Of a stretch of 64,000 nt of DNA, positions 54,841 through 63,665 are shown in pieces; within the stretch, counting starts at the first letter, position 1, and every line of letters begins with the position of its first letter. The DNA comes from CAVUAF01 sp963739375. GTDB lineage: Bacteria > Acidobacteriota > Terriglobia > Terriglobales > Acidobacteriaceae. Where the stretch lies: assembly GCA_963739375.1 (NCBI GenBank), contig CAVUAF010000014.1, positions 620,001 to 684,000 of the forward strand. The letters run 5' to 3'. Both the position numbers and the translations under genes were made by a program. Under the pieces are notes generated by a model, which saw only the letters and a list, made by a program, of their open reading frames with translations, did not search any database and was not told the origin of the DNA.

Positions 54841-55976
54841 ATGCGATTCCTGAACATGAAAACAGATTCCCTGCGCACGCAACGCCACCCGGGCTGGCGC
54901 CTGCTACTGCTGGCGGTGGTGGTGGCGCTGGCGGCGCCGGCGCGGAGCCAGCAGCCGCTATCTATCACCGTCGACGTCAAAGTCGTGAACGTGCTGGCGA
55001 CGGTTCGCGACAAAAAGGGCGGGATCGTCCAGGACCTCACGCGCGACGATTTTCTCCTCCAGGAAGACGGCCACCCGCAGGCGATCCGCTACTTCGCGCG
55101 CCAGACCGACCTGCCGCTCACCCTCGGCCTGCTGGTCGATACCAGCATGAGCGTGCGCAACGTGCTCGGCCAGGAGCGCCGCGCCAGCGGGACCTTTCTG
55201 GACCAGATCCTGCGCGAGGACAAGGACAAAGCCTTCGTCATCCATTTCGACCGCGAGGTGGAGCTGCTGCAGGACCTCACCGCGTCGCGGCAGAAGCTAC
55301 AGGCGGCGCTGGACGCGCTGGAAACCACACCGACTTTTTCCGAGCGTGGCCGCGACCAGCAGGGTGGCGGCGATCGCGCGATCGGCGCGGGCGCGGCGAC
55401 CAGCGTCGCGGCGGGGGAACCTCGCTCTACGACGCGGTCTACCTGGCGGCGGACGAAGTGCTGAAGACGCAGCCGGGACGCAAGGCGCTGATCGTCCTCT
55501 CCGACGGCGAGGACAATGGCAGCCGGCTGGGCCTCGCCAGCGCCATCGAGGCGGCGCAACGCGCCGACACCCTGGTCTACGCCATTTTCTTCAAAGACAA
55601 AGAACAGGATGACCGCCCGACCGGGCCTATGGCGGGAGGACGACGCGGGCCGGGAGGATGGCCGGGGGGCGGGCGGCGCGGCGGCGGTGTTCCGGGACGC
55701 GGGCCCGGCGGCCAAGGGCGGGAATCGCGGCCGGACGGGAAGAAGATCCTCGAGAAGATGGCCAAGGAAACCGGCGGCCGGATGTTTGAAATTTCCAAGA
55801 AGCAGACCATCGAGCAGATCTACGCGCAAATCCAAGAGGAGCTGCGCAACCAGTACAACCTGGGCTACTCGTCGGACCAGGCGGCGGCCGGCGCCGGGTA
55901 TCGCCACATCGTGCTCACCACCAAGCGAAAAGAGGAAGTGGTGCAGGCGCGCGACGGGTACTACGCGGATCGGTAG
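54841..55976 (+). CDS. VWFA-domain protein (VWFA-related Acidobacterial family), frameshifted
   Basis: About 378 residues when repaired; ATG 54841 or 54856. Signal peptide (WRLLLLAVVVALAAPARS), then an N-domain with VVNVLATVRDKKGGIVQDLTRDDF, and a VWA domain with the MIDAS motif DTSMS in LGLLVDTSMSVRNV. In the G-run 55413-55417 one G seems to be missing, since the next frame continues with GTSLYDAVYLAADEVL (MIDAS Thr-Ser) and ALIVLSDGEDNGSRLG. A Gly/Pro-rich loop (PGGWPGGGRRGGGVPG) precedes the end (NLGYSSDQAAAGAGYRHI). This is the secreted VWFA-related family frequent in Acidobacteriota, probably adhesive. Confidence 0.85.
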
Positions 55977-56008
55977 CGGGGGGGCGGAGAGCACGGCACC
56001 AAGCGTGC

Positions 56009-56035
56009 TGATTTGTGATTTCTGATTTGCGATTG
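56009..56035 (+). repeat. Heptanucleotide array (TGATTTG)n
   Basis: Four units of TGATTTG/TGATTTC begin 32 bases after the VWA gene stop. Confidence 0.65.
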
Positions 56036-56109
56036 AATGTTCGCTGCGGGTTTCAGGGAAGCCAGAGACAAACGCCGCGAGGCCGACCAGGCAGAAACCA
56101 ATTCTCCGG

Positions 56110-56535
56110 CGGTTCTCCAACAAATAAGAATCCCGAGGTCCCGTTACCCCTGCTTTCTCCGCCAGCAGCTCGCTTTAGACCTTTGCCGACCTGCACCCCG
56201 ACCCTGCTTTCGCAGCTTCGAGGACCCCTTTCGGGGCTTCCCGTTCTTGCTCCACCGCGCTAGCCTTGCGGCCCGCGTAGCGTCTCAATAACGCGTCATG
56301 CGATCCCAGCTCAGGTTCCGGGCTTACTGCCAACAGGACAGCCTGGACAACGCCTCGGGATTCTATCTTGCCTCTGACTTGTTTCTGTCCCTCTCGACCA
56401 GCCAGCTACTAAAGACCCTCACCAACCCTCCCACCGTTGACCCGTCGGTCCGGCGAGTGATTAAACGGCTCGAGTCCCGGAGTTGCCGCCAACCGGTGAA
56501 CCACGAAACTTGTCAAAGAACGAGGGTGTTTTTAC
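56110..56535 (-). ncRNA. Candidate structured non-coding RNA
   Basis: No protein gene is convincing here. On the minus strand a promoter-like TTGACA (56556-56551), 16-base spacer, TAAAAA (56534-56529) is followed by TTCTTTGACAAG (56520-56509), which resembles the rRNA antitermination boxA. Downstream come GNRA-capped hairpins, CCCC-GAAA-GGGG (56225-56236) and CTGC-GAAA-GCAG (56204-56215). No protein gene follows on that strand, so the transcript would be untranslated. No known RNA family could be matched by eye; the ends are guesses. Confidence 0.3.
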
Positions 56536-56556
56536 GCCTCGCTTAAAGAATGTCAA
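56529..56556 (-). promoter_or_regulatory. Promoter-like TTGACA / TAAAAA of the candidate RNA
   Basis: TTGACA and TAAAAA with 16-base spacing on the minus strand. Confidence 0.35.
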
Positions 56557-56975
56557 TCGAATTTTGACGGCTGGTAGAGGCGTTAATTTTCAATCGTTTG
56601 GCGCGACTTCCACAGCGGCCTGACGAAAAACGGTGCAGGCGGATGCGCGCTTTCCCGCCAGCATCGCGGGGTTTCGCGCACAGCGCTGCGGAAAATCGCG
56701 CGCAAAGCCGCGCGGCGTGCGGCGCAGCGCTTCCGCTGATTGTGGGAAAGTGGTTAGAATCCGCGGTGCGCGGGGCTTTGCGGGGATGGGTGGCCCAGCC
56801 GGCAGCGCCCGCACCCGCGAATTCTGCGGGCCCCAGGCCGCCCCGGTCACCCCCTCGCGTGATCCCGCGCACTGGCGGCGCACCCGGCCATGCGACTAGA
56901 ATGCAGGTGGCCGCATCTAAGCGGCTGTCAGGCGGTATCCGTCGGCACGCAGGGCGGAACTGCACTGGAGGGACC
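56557..56975. other. Upstream region of panB, nothing else seen
   Basis: About 420 bases with a long open frame continuous with panB, but arginine/alanine-rich and unlike PanB; GGAGGG just before GTG 56976 marks the gene start. Confidence 0.5.
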
Positions 56976-57863
56976 GTGAGCCTTACCGCGCCAGAATTTC
57001 CCGCCAAGGTTACGACCGCATCCATTCGCGAAAAAAAGCAGCAAGGCGAAGCCATCACCTGCCTCACCGCCTACGACTACGCCACCTCGCGCCTGGTCGA
57101 TGAAGCCGGGATCGACATGGTGCTGGTGGGCGACTCGCTGGCCATGGTGGTGCTGGGCTATGAGACCACGCTGCCGGTCACGGTGGACGAGATGCTGCAC
57201 CACGTCCGCGCCGTGCGCCGCGGCGTGCGCCGCGCGCTGCTCATCGCCGACATGCCCTACGGCTCGTTTCAAGCCGGTGGGGACGAGGCGCTGCGGCACG
57301 CGGTGCGCTTCGTGAAAGAAGGCGGCGCCGAAGCGGTGAAGATCGAGGGCGGCGAAAAACGCGTCGCCATCGTGCAACGGCTGCTGGAGGCCGAAATCCC
57401 GGTGATGGGGCACATCGGGCTGACGCCGCAGTCGCTCAACCTGATGGGCGGCTACAAGGTGCAAGGCAAAACGCTGGCGGCCGTCGAACAGTTGCTGCGC
57501 GATGCCGTGGCGCTGGACCGCGCGGGAGTGTTTGCCATCGTGCTGGAGGGCATGCCGCGCGAGCTGGCGGGCATGATCACGCGCGAGGTGGCGTGCCCGA
57601 CCATCGGGATCGGCGCCGGGCCGGAGTGCGATGGCCAAGTGCTGGTCTTCCACGACATCCTGAACCTGACGTTCACCCCGCCGGCCAAGTTCGTGCGCCG
57701 CTATGGCGATGCGGCCGCGCTCATCCGCAGCGCGGTGGAGCAGTTCCGGAGCGACGTCACCAGCGGCGCCTATCCCAACGACGACGAGTCCTACCACCTG
57801 CCGCAGGAAACCCGCGAGGCGCTGGCGGCACGGCGCATTCGCCAACGGCTGGCCCGGGCGTAA
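56976..57863 (+). CDS. panB: 3-methyl-2-oxobutanoate hydroxymethyltransferase
   Basis: 295 residues from GTG 56976 with GGAGGG 5 bases before it. The TIM-barrel motifs are complete: LTAYDYATSRLVDEAGIDMVLVGDSLAMVVLGYETTLPVT (in two parts, with Mg2+ Asp in GDS), IADMPYGSF, EAVKIEGG, PVMGHIGLTPQS, and PTIGIGAGPECDGQVLVFHD. It makes ketopantoate for pantothenate and CoA. panC is not adjacent. Confidence 0.96.
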   Translation: MSLTAPEFPAKVTTASIREKKQQGEAITCLTAYDYATSRLVDEAGIDMVLVGDSLAMVVLGYETTLPVTVDEMLHHVRAVRRGVRRALLIADMPYGSFQAGGDEALRHAVRFVKEGGAEAVKIEGGEKRVAIVQRLLEAEIPVMGHIGLTPQSLNLMGGYKVQGKTLAAVEQLLRDAVALDRAGVFAIVLEGMPRELAGMITREVACPTIGIGAGPECDGQVLVFHDILNLTFTPPAKFVRRYGDAAALIRSAVEQFRSDVTSGAYPNDDESYHLPQETREALAARRIRQRLARA

Positions 57864-57903
57864 ACACCGAACCTCGGTGCCTCTGTCTGTGGTGGGTGTT
57901 TCC

Positions 57904-59385
57904 CTATTCCTTCACGAAGGCGCGCAGGCGGCGCAAGAGTGATTCGGGGGCATCGACTTCCAGTTCGACCACGCCGCCGCGGTAGCGGCGCGCCACGATG
58001 CGCGCGTGGGCCTCGAGCAGCGCCAGCACCTTGCCTTCCGCCTGCGGCACCCGCAGCCGCACCCGGCTGAGCGGGTCCACCTCGAGCATGGCATCCAGCC
58101 GCGCCAGCAGCCGCTCCAGGCCCTGCGACCGGGCGGCCGAGCAGTACACGGCTTCCTCCGACTCACTGGCCAGCAGCGTCTCGCGCTGCTTGGCGGGCAG
58201 CAGGTCAATCTTGTTGAAGACGTGGAGGCGGGGCGTCGCGTGGGCGTCGAGCTCGCGCAGCACCGCCTCGACCTGCACATCCTGCTCCGCCGCATGCGGG
58301 CTGGTGACGTCGCTGATGTGCACGATGAGGGCCGCGCGCTGCACCTCTTCCAGGGTGGCGTGAAAGGCGGAGACCAGGGTGTGCGGCAGGTTGCGAATGA
58401 ACCCGACCGTGTCGCTCAGCAGCGCTTTGCGGCGCGAGGGCAGGGTGACCGCGCGCATGGTGGGGTCGAGAGTGGCGAACATGCGCGCCGAGGCCAGAAC
58501 GCCGGCGTGGGTGAGCGCGTTGAAGAGCGTGGACTTGCCGGCGTTGGTGTAGCCGACCAGGGCCACGGTCGCCACCGGCACCGAAGCGCGGCGCTGCCGC
58601 TGCTGCTCGCGATGGCGGCGCACGTCTTCCACCTGCTCCTTGATGTGGCGGATGCGGCGATAGATGCGGCGGCGGTCGGTTTCCAGCTGGGTTTCGCCGG
58701 GTCCGCGGGTGCCGATGCCGCCGCCCAGCTGCGACATTTCGCGGCCGCGTCCGGCGAGGCGCGGCAACAGGTATTCCAGCTGCGCCAGCTCTACCTGCAA
58801 CTGGCCTTCGCGGGTGCGCGCATGGCGGGCGAAAATGTCGAGGATGAGCTGGGTGCGGTCAATGACGCGCGCCCCCAGCTCGGCTTCGACGTTGCGTTGC
58901 TGCGAGGGCGTGAGCTCGTGGTCGAAGAGAACGAGGTCGCTGCGGCCAGCGGCGACAGCGCCGCTGATCTCCGCCAGCTTGCCGCGGCCGATCAGGGTGG
59001 CGGGGTCGGGGCGGTCGCGGCGCTGTAATTCCTCGCCCACCACCACCGCACCGGCGCTCATGGCCAGCTCGCGCAATTCGGCGAGCGATTCGGCGGCATC
59101 GAGGTCAGCGGCTTCCTGCCGGTCGCCCGGTTCGCGGGCAGCGGCCGCGCCGCGGGCCTGGGCGCGCATGGCGGTGCTCCCCGGGGGCGCGGGAATGCCG
59201 CGCCGGGAGCGGAATTCCACCCCGACCAGGAAGGCGCGCTCAGCGCCGGAGCTGGTGGCGGAGGAGGGGGGAGCGGAGGGCGGAAAAGAGCGCGACGACT
59301 CGTCCGCGGCCTCGTCAGGCGCAGCGGCGGCCGACGCCCGCCGGCGGCGAGCGCGAACGTCCGAGTGGCTCCGCGAGCCGGAAAT
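57904..59385 (-). CDS. hflX: GTPase HflX with probable ATT start
   Basis: 493 residues from ATT 59385. The usual HflX beginning ERAFLVGVEF lies upstream of the first standard start in frame (GTG 59220), so translation must start earlier; the only candidate is ATT 59385, where GGAGGGG (59398-59392) ends 6 bases before, inside the last codons of hfq. The intervening 45 residues are Ala/Ser/Arg-rich. Then come RDRPDPATLIGRGKL, GTRGPGETQLETDRRRI, and the G domain VGYTNAGKSTLFN, DTVGFIRNLP, NKIDLL. HflX splits stalled ribosomes after heat stress. It is coupled to hfq (TAA, one codon, ATT). Confidence 0.9.
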   Translation of the reverse strand: MSGSRSHSDVRARRRRASAAAAPDEAADESSRSFPPSAPPSSATSSGAERAFLVGVEFRSRRGIPAPPGSTAMRAQARGAAAAREPGDRQEAADLDAAESLAELRELAMSAGAVVVGEELQRRDRPDPATLIGRGKLAEISGAVAAGRSDLVLFDHELTPSQQRNVEAELGARVIDRTQLILDIFARHARTREGQLQVELAQLEYLLPRLAGRGREMSQLGGGIGTRGPGETQLETDRRRIYRRIRHIKEQVEDVRRHREQQRQRRASVPVATVALVGYTNAGKSTLFNALTHAGVLASARMFATLDPTMRAVTLPSRRKALLSDTVGFIRNLPHTLVSAFHATLEEVQRAALIVHISDVTSPHAAEQDVQVEAVLRELDAHATPRLHVFNKIDLLPAKQRETLLASESEEAVYCSAARSQGLERLLARLDAMLEVDPLSRVRLRVPQAEGKVLALLEAHARIVARRYRGGVVELEVDAPESLLRRLRAFVKE

Positions 59386-59388
59386 GGC

Positions 59389-59694
59389 TTACCCCTCCGT
59401 GCCGGAAGGAGCGACGACCGGGGCGCCGTTGGGGGCAGCGGACGGCGCGCTGGCAGCGACAGGCCGCGGCTCCGCCGGGTGGCTCATCTTCGCCATCACT
59501 ACGGTCGAGATGGCGTGCTTGAAGATGAGTTGCTCCTGGTTGTTCGTCTCCAGGACCACCGAATACTTGTCGAACGAGCGGATGCGCCCGCTGAGTTTCA
59601 CCCCGCTGAGCAGGTAAATGGTGATGTTGGTCTTGTCCTTGCGGGCGGTGTTGAGGAAAGAGTCCTGGATGTTCTGCGCCGGCTTGTTTTCCAT
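59389..59694 (-). CDS. hfq: RNA chaperone Hfq
   Basis: 101 residues from ATG 59694 with AAAGGAGA at the right distance. Sm1 motif in QDSFLNTARKDKTNITIYLLSGVKL and Sm2 in FKHAISTVV are clear. The C-terminus is a short Pro/Ala-rich tail. Hfq pairs small RNAs with mRNAs. The hfq-hflX order is the same as in Escherichia coli. Confidence 0.97.
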   Translation of the reverse strand: MENKPAQNIQDSFLNTARKDKTNITIYLLSGVKLSGRIRSFDKYSVVLETNNQEQLIFKHAISTVVMAKMSHPAEPRPVAASAPSAAPNGAPVVAPSGTEG

Positions 59695-59857
59695 CTGCCG
59701 ATCTCCTTTGACGAACCCAAAGCAGGGCCTGACGCTCGCCGCCGGCAAAAGCGTCCAGCGGACATGAGAGAGCGCCGCGCCCGGCCCAAGCTGTTTACGA
59801 TACGCGCCCAGCCGGAGTCTTATCAAGCGCGGCAGGGGAGCCAATCCTCTCTGCCGC

Positions 59858-59863
59858 TATAAT
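59858..59863 (+). promoter_or_regulatory. -10 box TATAAT of the kinase gene
   Basis: TATAAT ends 13 bases before ATG 59877; an ATG at 59862 overlaps the box and so is probably not used. The 5' leader would be only about 6 bases. Confidence 0.5.
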
Positions 59864-59876
59864 GCGCCTTACCTGC

Positions 59877-62606
59877 ATGTCTCTCGCTCCCGGCACCAAA
59901 CTCGGTCCTTATGAAGTCGTCGCGCCGCTCGGCGCCGGCGGCATGGGTGAGGTGTACCGCGCGCGCGACACGCGGCTGGGGCGCGAGGTCGCGTTGAAGG
60001 TGGTGGGCGATGCGATGAGCGCCGAGCCCGACCGGCTGCCCCGCTTGGCGCGCGAGGCGCAACTGCTGGCCTCGCTGAATCACCCCAACATCGCGGCGTT
60101 GTATGGCGTCGAAGAAGCGGGCGGGTCTCTGGCGCTGGTGATGGAACTGGTGGAAGGCCGCACTTTGGCCGAGCGTATCGCCCAGGGCCGCCTGGCGCCG
60201 GACGAGGCGATCCCCATCGCCCGCCAGATTGCGGAAGCCCTGGAGTACGCCCACGAGCACGGCATTGTCCATCGCGACCTGAAGCCGGCCAACGTCAAGC
60301 TCCTGCCGGATGGCGGGGTGAAGGTGCTCGACTTCGGGCTGGCGAAAGCGCTGGCCGTCGAAGCGGCTGCCGGCAGCGCTCTGACCTCACCCACCCTCAC
60401 CGCGGCCGCGACCCGGATGGGCGTGATCATGGGGACCGCGGCCTACATGAGTCCCGAGCAGGCGAAAGGCAAGGCGGTCGACCGGCGCAGCGACATCTGG
60501 TCATTCGGCTGCGTGCTGTACGAGATGCTGGCGGGCAAGCTGGCGTTCGGCGGCGAGACGGTCACCGACACGCTGGCAGCGGTGGTGCGCGGCGATCCGG
60601 ATTGGGCGGCGCTGCCGCCGGACCTGCCCGCCGGCATGCGCAAGCTGCTGGAACGCTGCTTGCGCAAAGACGTGAAGTCGCGGCTGCAGGCGGTGGGCGA
60701 TGCGCGCATCGCGATCGAAGAGGCCTCGTTGGGAGCGGCCGACGCGTTGCCGGGCGAAGCGATTCGTCCGCCTGTGATGCCGCAAGCCGCTGCCTGGCGC
60801 TCTGCTGTCCCCTGGCTGGGAATGGCACTGTGCGCGCTGGCGGCGCTGCTGCTCTGGCATCCGTGGCAGGCCACGCCGACGCGCCCGGTGCTGCGCCTGA
60901 GTGCCGACTGGGGAGCGGAAGGGCACCTGTACACGTCGTACGGCGCGGCAGCGCTGCTCTCGCCGGATGGCAAGCGCATGGCGTACGTGGCGGAGGATGC
61001 GCAGCACCAGCGGCAGCTCTTCATCCGCATGCTGGACCAGTTGTCGGCAGCTCCGGTGCCAGGGACCGAGGGAGCGCGCGATCCCTTCTTCTCGCCCGAT
61101 GGGCAGTGGCTGGCATTCTTTGCCGGGAACAAGCTGAAGAAGGTGGCGGTGGTGGGCGGCGCGGTGGTCACACTGTGCGACATCCAGGACGATCGCGGCG
61201 GGGCGTGGGGAGAAGACGGAACGATCATCTTTGCGCCCTTTACCCGCACCGGGTTGTCGCGCATTTCCGCCGGCGGCGGGACGCCGACGGCCTTCAGCAC
61301 GCGCGCGGGCAATGAACTGACGCATCGCTGGCCGCAGTTCCTGCCCGGCGGCAAGGTCGTGATCTACAACACCAGCAATGATGGGAACAACTACGAGAAC
61401 GCCGACATCGTGGCCCAGGTGGTGGCCACCGGGGAGAAGAAGCAGATCTTGCACGGGGGATACGGGCCGCACTATGTGCACGGCGGGTTCCTGGTGTTTA
61501 TCCACGAGGGAACGCTTTTCGGGGTACGGTTCGACGCGCCGCGGCTGGCGCTGCTGGGCCAGCCAGTGCCGCTGCTGGAGCGGGTGGTGGCCAATTTCGG
61601 CAATGCCGGGGCGCAGGTGTCGTTCGCGGACTCGGGGATCGCTGCCTACATCTCCGGGCACGATTCTGCCGAGGCGTTCCAGGTGGACTGGCTGGCGAGC
61701 GACGGCAAGATCACGCCGCTGCGAAAAGAGGTAGCCACCTATTGGGCCATCACGCTTTCGCCGGACGGCAAGTCCCTGGCGCTGGGGATGGAACAGGGGG
61801 GAGCGCAGGACATCTGGGTCTACGACTGGCAGCGCAACGTGGCGGCACGCCTGACCTTCGGCGGTGGCAGCAATGCCTTCCCGGCGTGGACTCCGGACGG
61901 CAAGCGCATTGCTTACGCGAGCGACGACCGGGGAGGCGGCTTCTCGCTGTGGTGGAAGCGGGCCGACGGCGGCGGCGACGCGCAGCGCCTGCTGGAGAGC
62001 AAATACCGGTTTGGACCCATGGCCTGGCGGCCGGATGGAAAGGTCCTGGTCTTTACCCAGGTGGGTACCGGAGGCGATCAGGACCTGCTGTGGGTGACGC
62101 TGGAGGGAGACGACAAGTCAGGATGGAAGGCAGGTGCGCCGCAGCCGTTCCTGAACACCCCCGCCTTCGAAGTGAACCCGTCGTTCTCGCCCGATGGACG
62201 ATGGCTGGCCTACGAGAGTAATGAATCGGGCGCGCCCGAGGTCTACGTCAGGCCGTTTCCCGGACCCGGCGGCCGGTGGCAGATCTCGCAGGGAGGCGGC
62301 TTCTTTCCGCAGTGGTCGCGCAGCGGACACGAGATTTTCTACACCAGTGCCGAACGGCGCATGATGGTGGCGAGCTACAGCGCGGCGGGCGACTCGTTCC
62401 GTGCGGACAGCCCGCGGCTCTGGAGCAATGTGGTAATCGGCGACCGCGGGCCGATGAACGTAGACTTTGCCCTGCATCCGGACGGCAAGCGCATCGCGAT
62501 CCTGAGCGATGCCGGCGGCGATGCGCAGAAACAGGTGTCGAAGGTGACCTTCATCGTCAATTTTCCCGACGAATTGCGCAGCAAACTGGCCGCGGCCAAG
62601 CAGTGA
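59877..62606 (+). CDS. Ser/Thr protein kinase with C-terminal PD40 beta-propeller
   Basis: 909 residues from ATG 59877. Kinase domain about 10-275: GAGGMGEVYRARD (P-loop), VALKVVG, HRDLKPANVKLL, LDFGLAKAL, GTAAYMSPEQAKGK. One membrane helix (about 305-325, AVPWLGMALCALAALLLW) separates it from a TolB-like propeller with repeats such as SPDGKRMAYVAEDAQHQRQLF, SPDGQWLAFFAGNKL and TPDGKRIAYASDDRGGG. Such kinases with extracytoplasmic propellers are a hallmark of Acidobacteriota; ligand unknown. Confidence 0.94.
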   Translation: MSLAPGTKLGPYEVVAPLGAGGMGEVYRARDTRLGREVALKVVGDAMSAEPDRLPRLAREAQLLASLNHPNIAALYGVEEAGGSLALVMELVEGRTLAERIAQGRLAPDEAIPIARQIAEALEYAHEHGIVHRDLKPANVKLLPDGGVKVLDFGLAKALAVEAAAGSALTSPTLTAAATRMGVIMGTAAYMSPEQAKGKAVDRRSDIWSFGCVLYEMLAGKLAFGGETVTDTLAAVVRGDPDWAALPPDLPAGMRKLLERCLRKDVKSRLQAVGDARIAIEEASLGAADALPGEAIRPPVMPQAAAWRSAVPWLGMALCALAALLLWHPWQATPTRPVLRLSADWGAEGHLYTSYGAAALLSPDGKRMAYVAEDAQHQRQLFIRMLDQLSAAPVPGTEGARDPFFSPDGQWLAFFAGNKLKKVAVVGGAVVTLCDIQDDRGGAWGEDGTIIFAPFTRTGLSRISAGGGTPTAFSTRAGNELTHRWPQFLPGGKVVIYNTSNDGNNYENADIVAQVVATGEKKQILHGGYGPHYVHGGFLVFIHEGTLFGVRFDAPRLALLGQPVPLLERVVANFGNAGAQVSFADSGIAAYISGHDSAEAFQVDWLASDGKITPLRKEVATYWAITLSPDGKSLALGMEQGGAQDIWVYDWQRNVAARLTFGGGSNAFPAWTPDGKRIAYASDDRGGGFSLWWKRADGGGDAQRLLESKYRFGPMAWRPDGKVLVFTQVGTGGDQDLLWVTLEGDDKSGWKAGAPQPFLNTPAFEVNPSFSPDGRWLAYESNESGAPEVYVRPFPGPGGRWQISQGGGFFPQWSRSGHEIFYTSAERRMMVASYSAAGDSFRADSPRLWSNVVIGDRGPMNVDFALHPDGKRIAILSDAGGDAQKQVSKVTFIVNFPDELRSKLAAAKQ

Positions 62607-62814
62607 GCCTGGCCGCGCACAGCCAGTGTCATGGCGTGCCGGGAAACGCCGCATTCATGGCGGCATGAAACGTTCTTCCCGGCCTTCCAGAGTCACCTCG
62701 CACCCCCGCTGACGATTGACAACCGCGGCAGGGCGTGGAGAATCGGTGCGACACGGAATCGCTGTTTTGCCGGCGGGCAACCAGGCGGCTCTGCCCACGC
62801 CGCGGAGGGAACCC
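62607..62814. other. Intergenic gap, nothing recognised
   Basis: About 200 bases without a supported gene; a GGAGGGA site at its end belongs to the next gene. Confidence 0.4.
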
Positions 62815-63567
62815 ATGCACGTTAGTTTGCTTGCGCTCGTGATGCCGGACCACACCGGCTCGGAAAACCTGCAGATCATCCTGCGCTCGGTCCACTTTCT
62901 CGCCGGTATCACCTGGATCGGCCTGCTCTACTTCTTCAACCTGATCAACGTGCCGTTCATGAAGTCGGTGACCGAGGCGCCGGTGAAGCAGAACGTCTTC
63001 AAGAACCTGACGCTGCCGGCGCTGTGGTGGTTCCGCTGGTCGGCGGTGGTGACGGTGTTCGCCGGCTTCTGGTACTGGGCGCAGACGATCGTCGCCGTGG
63101 ACGCCGCCAACTACAGCAGCAGCAGCAGCATGACCACCGGCAAAGTGATCGGTCTGTTCCTGGTTCTGTGGACCGTGGCGTGGGCGATCGAGTTCGCCAT
63201 CGTGAGCGCGGCGCCGGGGGTGAAGGCGCTGAACAACGGCTGGATCTACGCGGTCCTGGTCGCCATCCTGATCGCCGCTGCTTCCTACCTCTGGCTTTAT
63301 TTCAACGACCGCGAGTGGGAGAGCAACCGCCTGATCGCCATCGGGCTCGGCGGCGGCTACGGCTGGTTCATGATGCTGAACGTGTGGGGCATCATCTGGC
63401 GTAACAACAAGAAGATCATCAACGGGGCGCTGGCGGGCACGCCGCCAGCCGATGGTCCCAAGCTGGGGCGGCAGGCTTTCCTCGCCTCGCGCACCAACGC
63501 CTGGCTCTCGATTCCCATGCTCTTCTTCATGGCCGCGGCGAGCCATTACGGGCTGTTCGGGAAGTAG
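62815..63567 (+). CDS. Urate oxidase N-terminal-type (PuuD-like) membrane protein
   Basis: 250 residues from ATG 62815 behind GGAGGGA. Six to seven membrane helices, with ILRSVHFLAGITWIGLLYFFNLINVPFMK at the start (His in a helix), LWWFRWSAVVTVFAGFWYWA, and WGIIWRNNKKIINGALAGT. This resembles the Urate_ox_N (DUF989) membrane domain that precedes a cytochrome c in PuuD; here the cytochrome part is absent, so the activity is uncertain. Terminator follows. Confidence 0.75.
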   Translation: MHVSLLALVMPDHTGSENLQIILRSVHFLAGITWIGLLYFFNLINVPFMKSVTEAPVKQNVFKNLTLPALWWFRWSAVVTVFAGFWYWAQTIVAVDAANYSSSSSMTTGKVIGLFLVLWTVAWAIEFAIVSAAPGVKALNNGWIYAVLVAILIAAASYLWLYFNDREWESNRLIAIGLGGGYGWFMMLNVWGIIWRNNKKIINGALAGTPPADGPKLGRQAFLASRTNAWLSIPMLFFMAAASHYGLFGK

Positions 63568-63574
63568 CGCGTAG

Positions 63575-63620
63575 GCTCCAAGCCACAAGCTCAAGCTCTA
63601 GTCTTGGAGCTTTTTATTTT
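63575..63620 (+). terminator. Rho-independent terminator
   Basis: GCTCCAAG (63575-63582) pairs with CTTGGAGC (63603-63610) and is followed by TTTTTATTTT. Confidence 0.75.
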
Positions 63621-63654
63621 GCCGCCAGAGATCAAGGCTTGCAGCTGAGCCTGC

Positions 63655-63660
63655 TATCGT
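63655..63660 (+). promoter_or_regulatory. -10-like box TATCGT before the DUF309 gene
   Basis: TATCGT ends 5 bases before GTG 63666; weak, but in the same arrangement as other leaderless candidates. Confidence 0.3.
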
Positions 63661-63665
63661 TGGGC

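Noticed and set aside
51970..54888. Open frame of over 970 codons antisense to mfd
   Set aside because: Complete overlap with mfd and no recognisable domain; a composition shadow.
56298..56546. 82-codon open frame in the gap before panB
   Set aside because: No ribosome binding site, atypical composition, and it lies on the opposite strand to the structured-RNA candidate.
56598..56975. Longer panB starting upstream
   Set aside because: The added 126 residues are Arg/Ala-rich and unlike PanB, and a strong ribosome binding site precedes GTG 56976.
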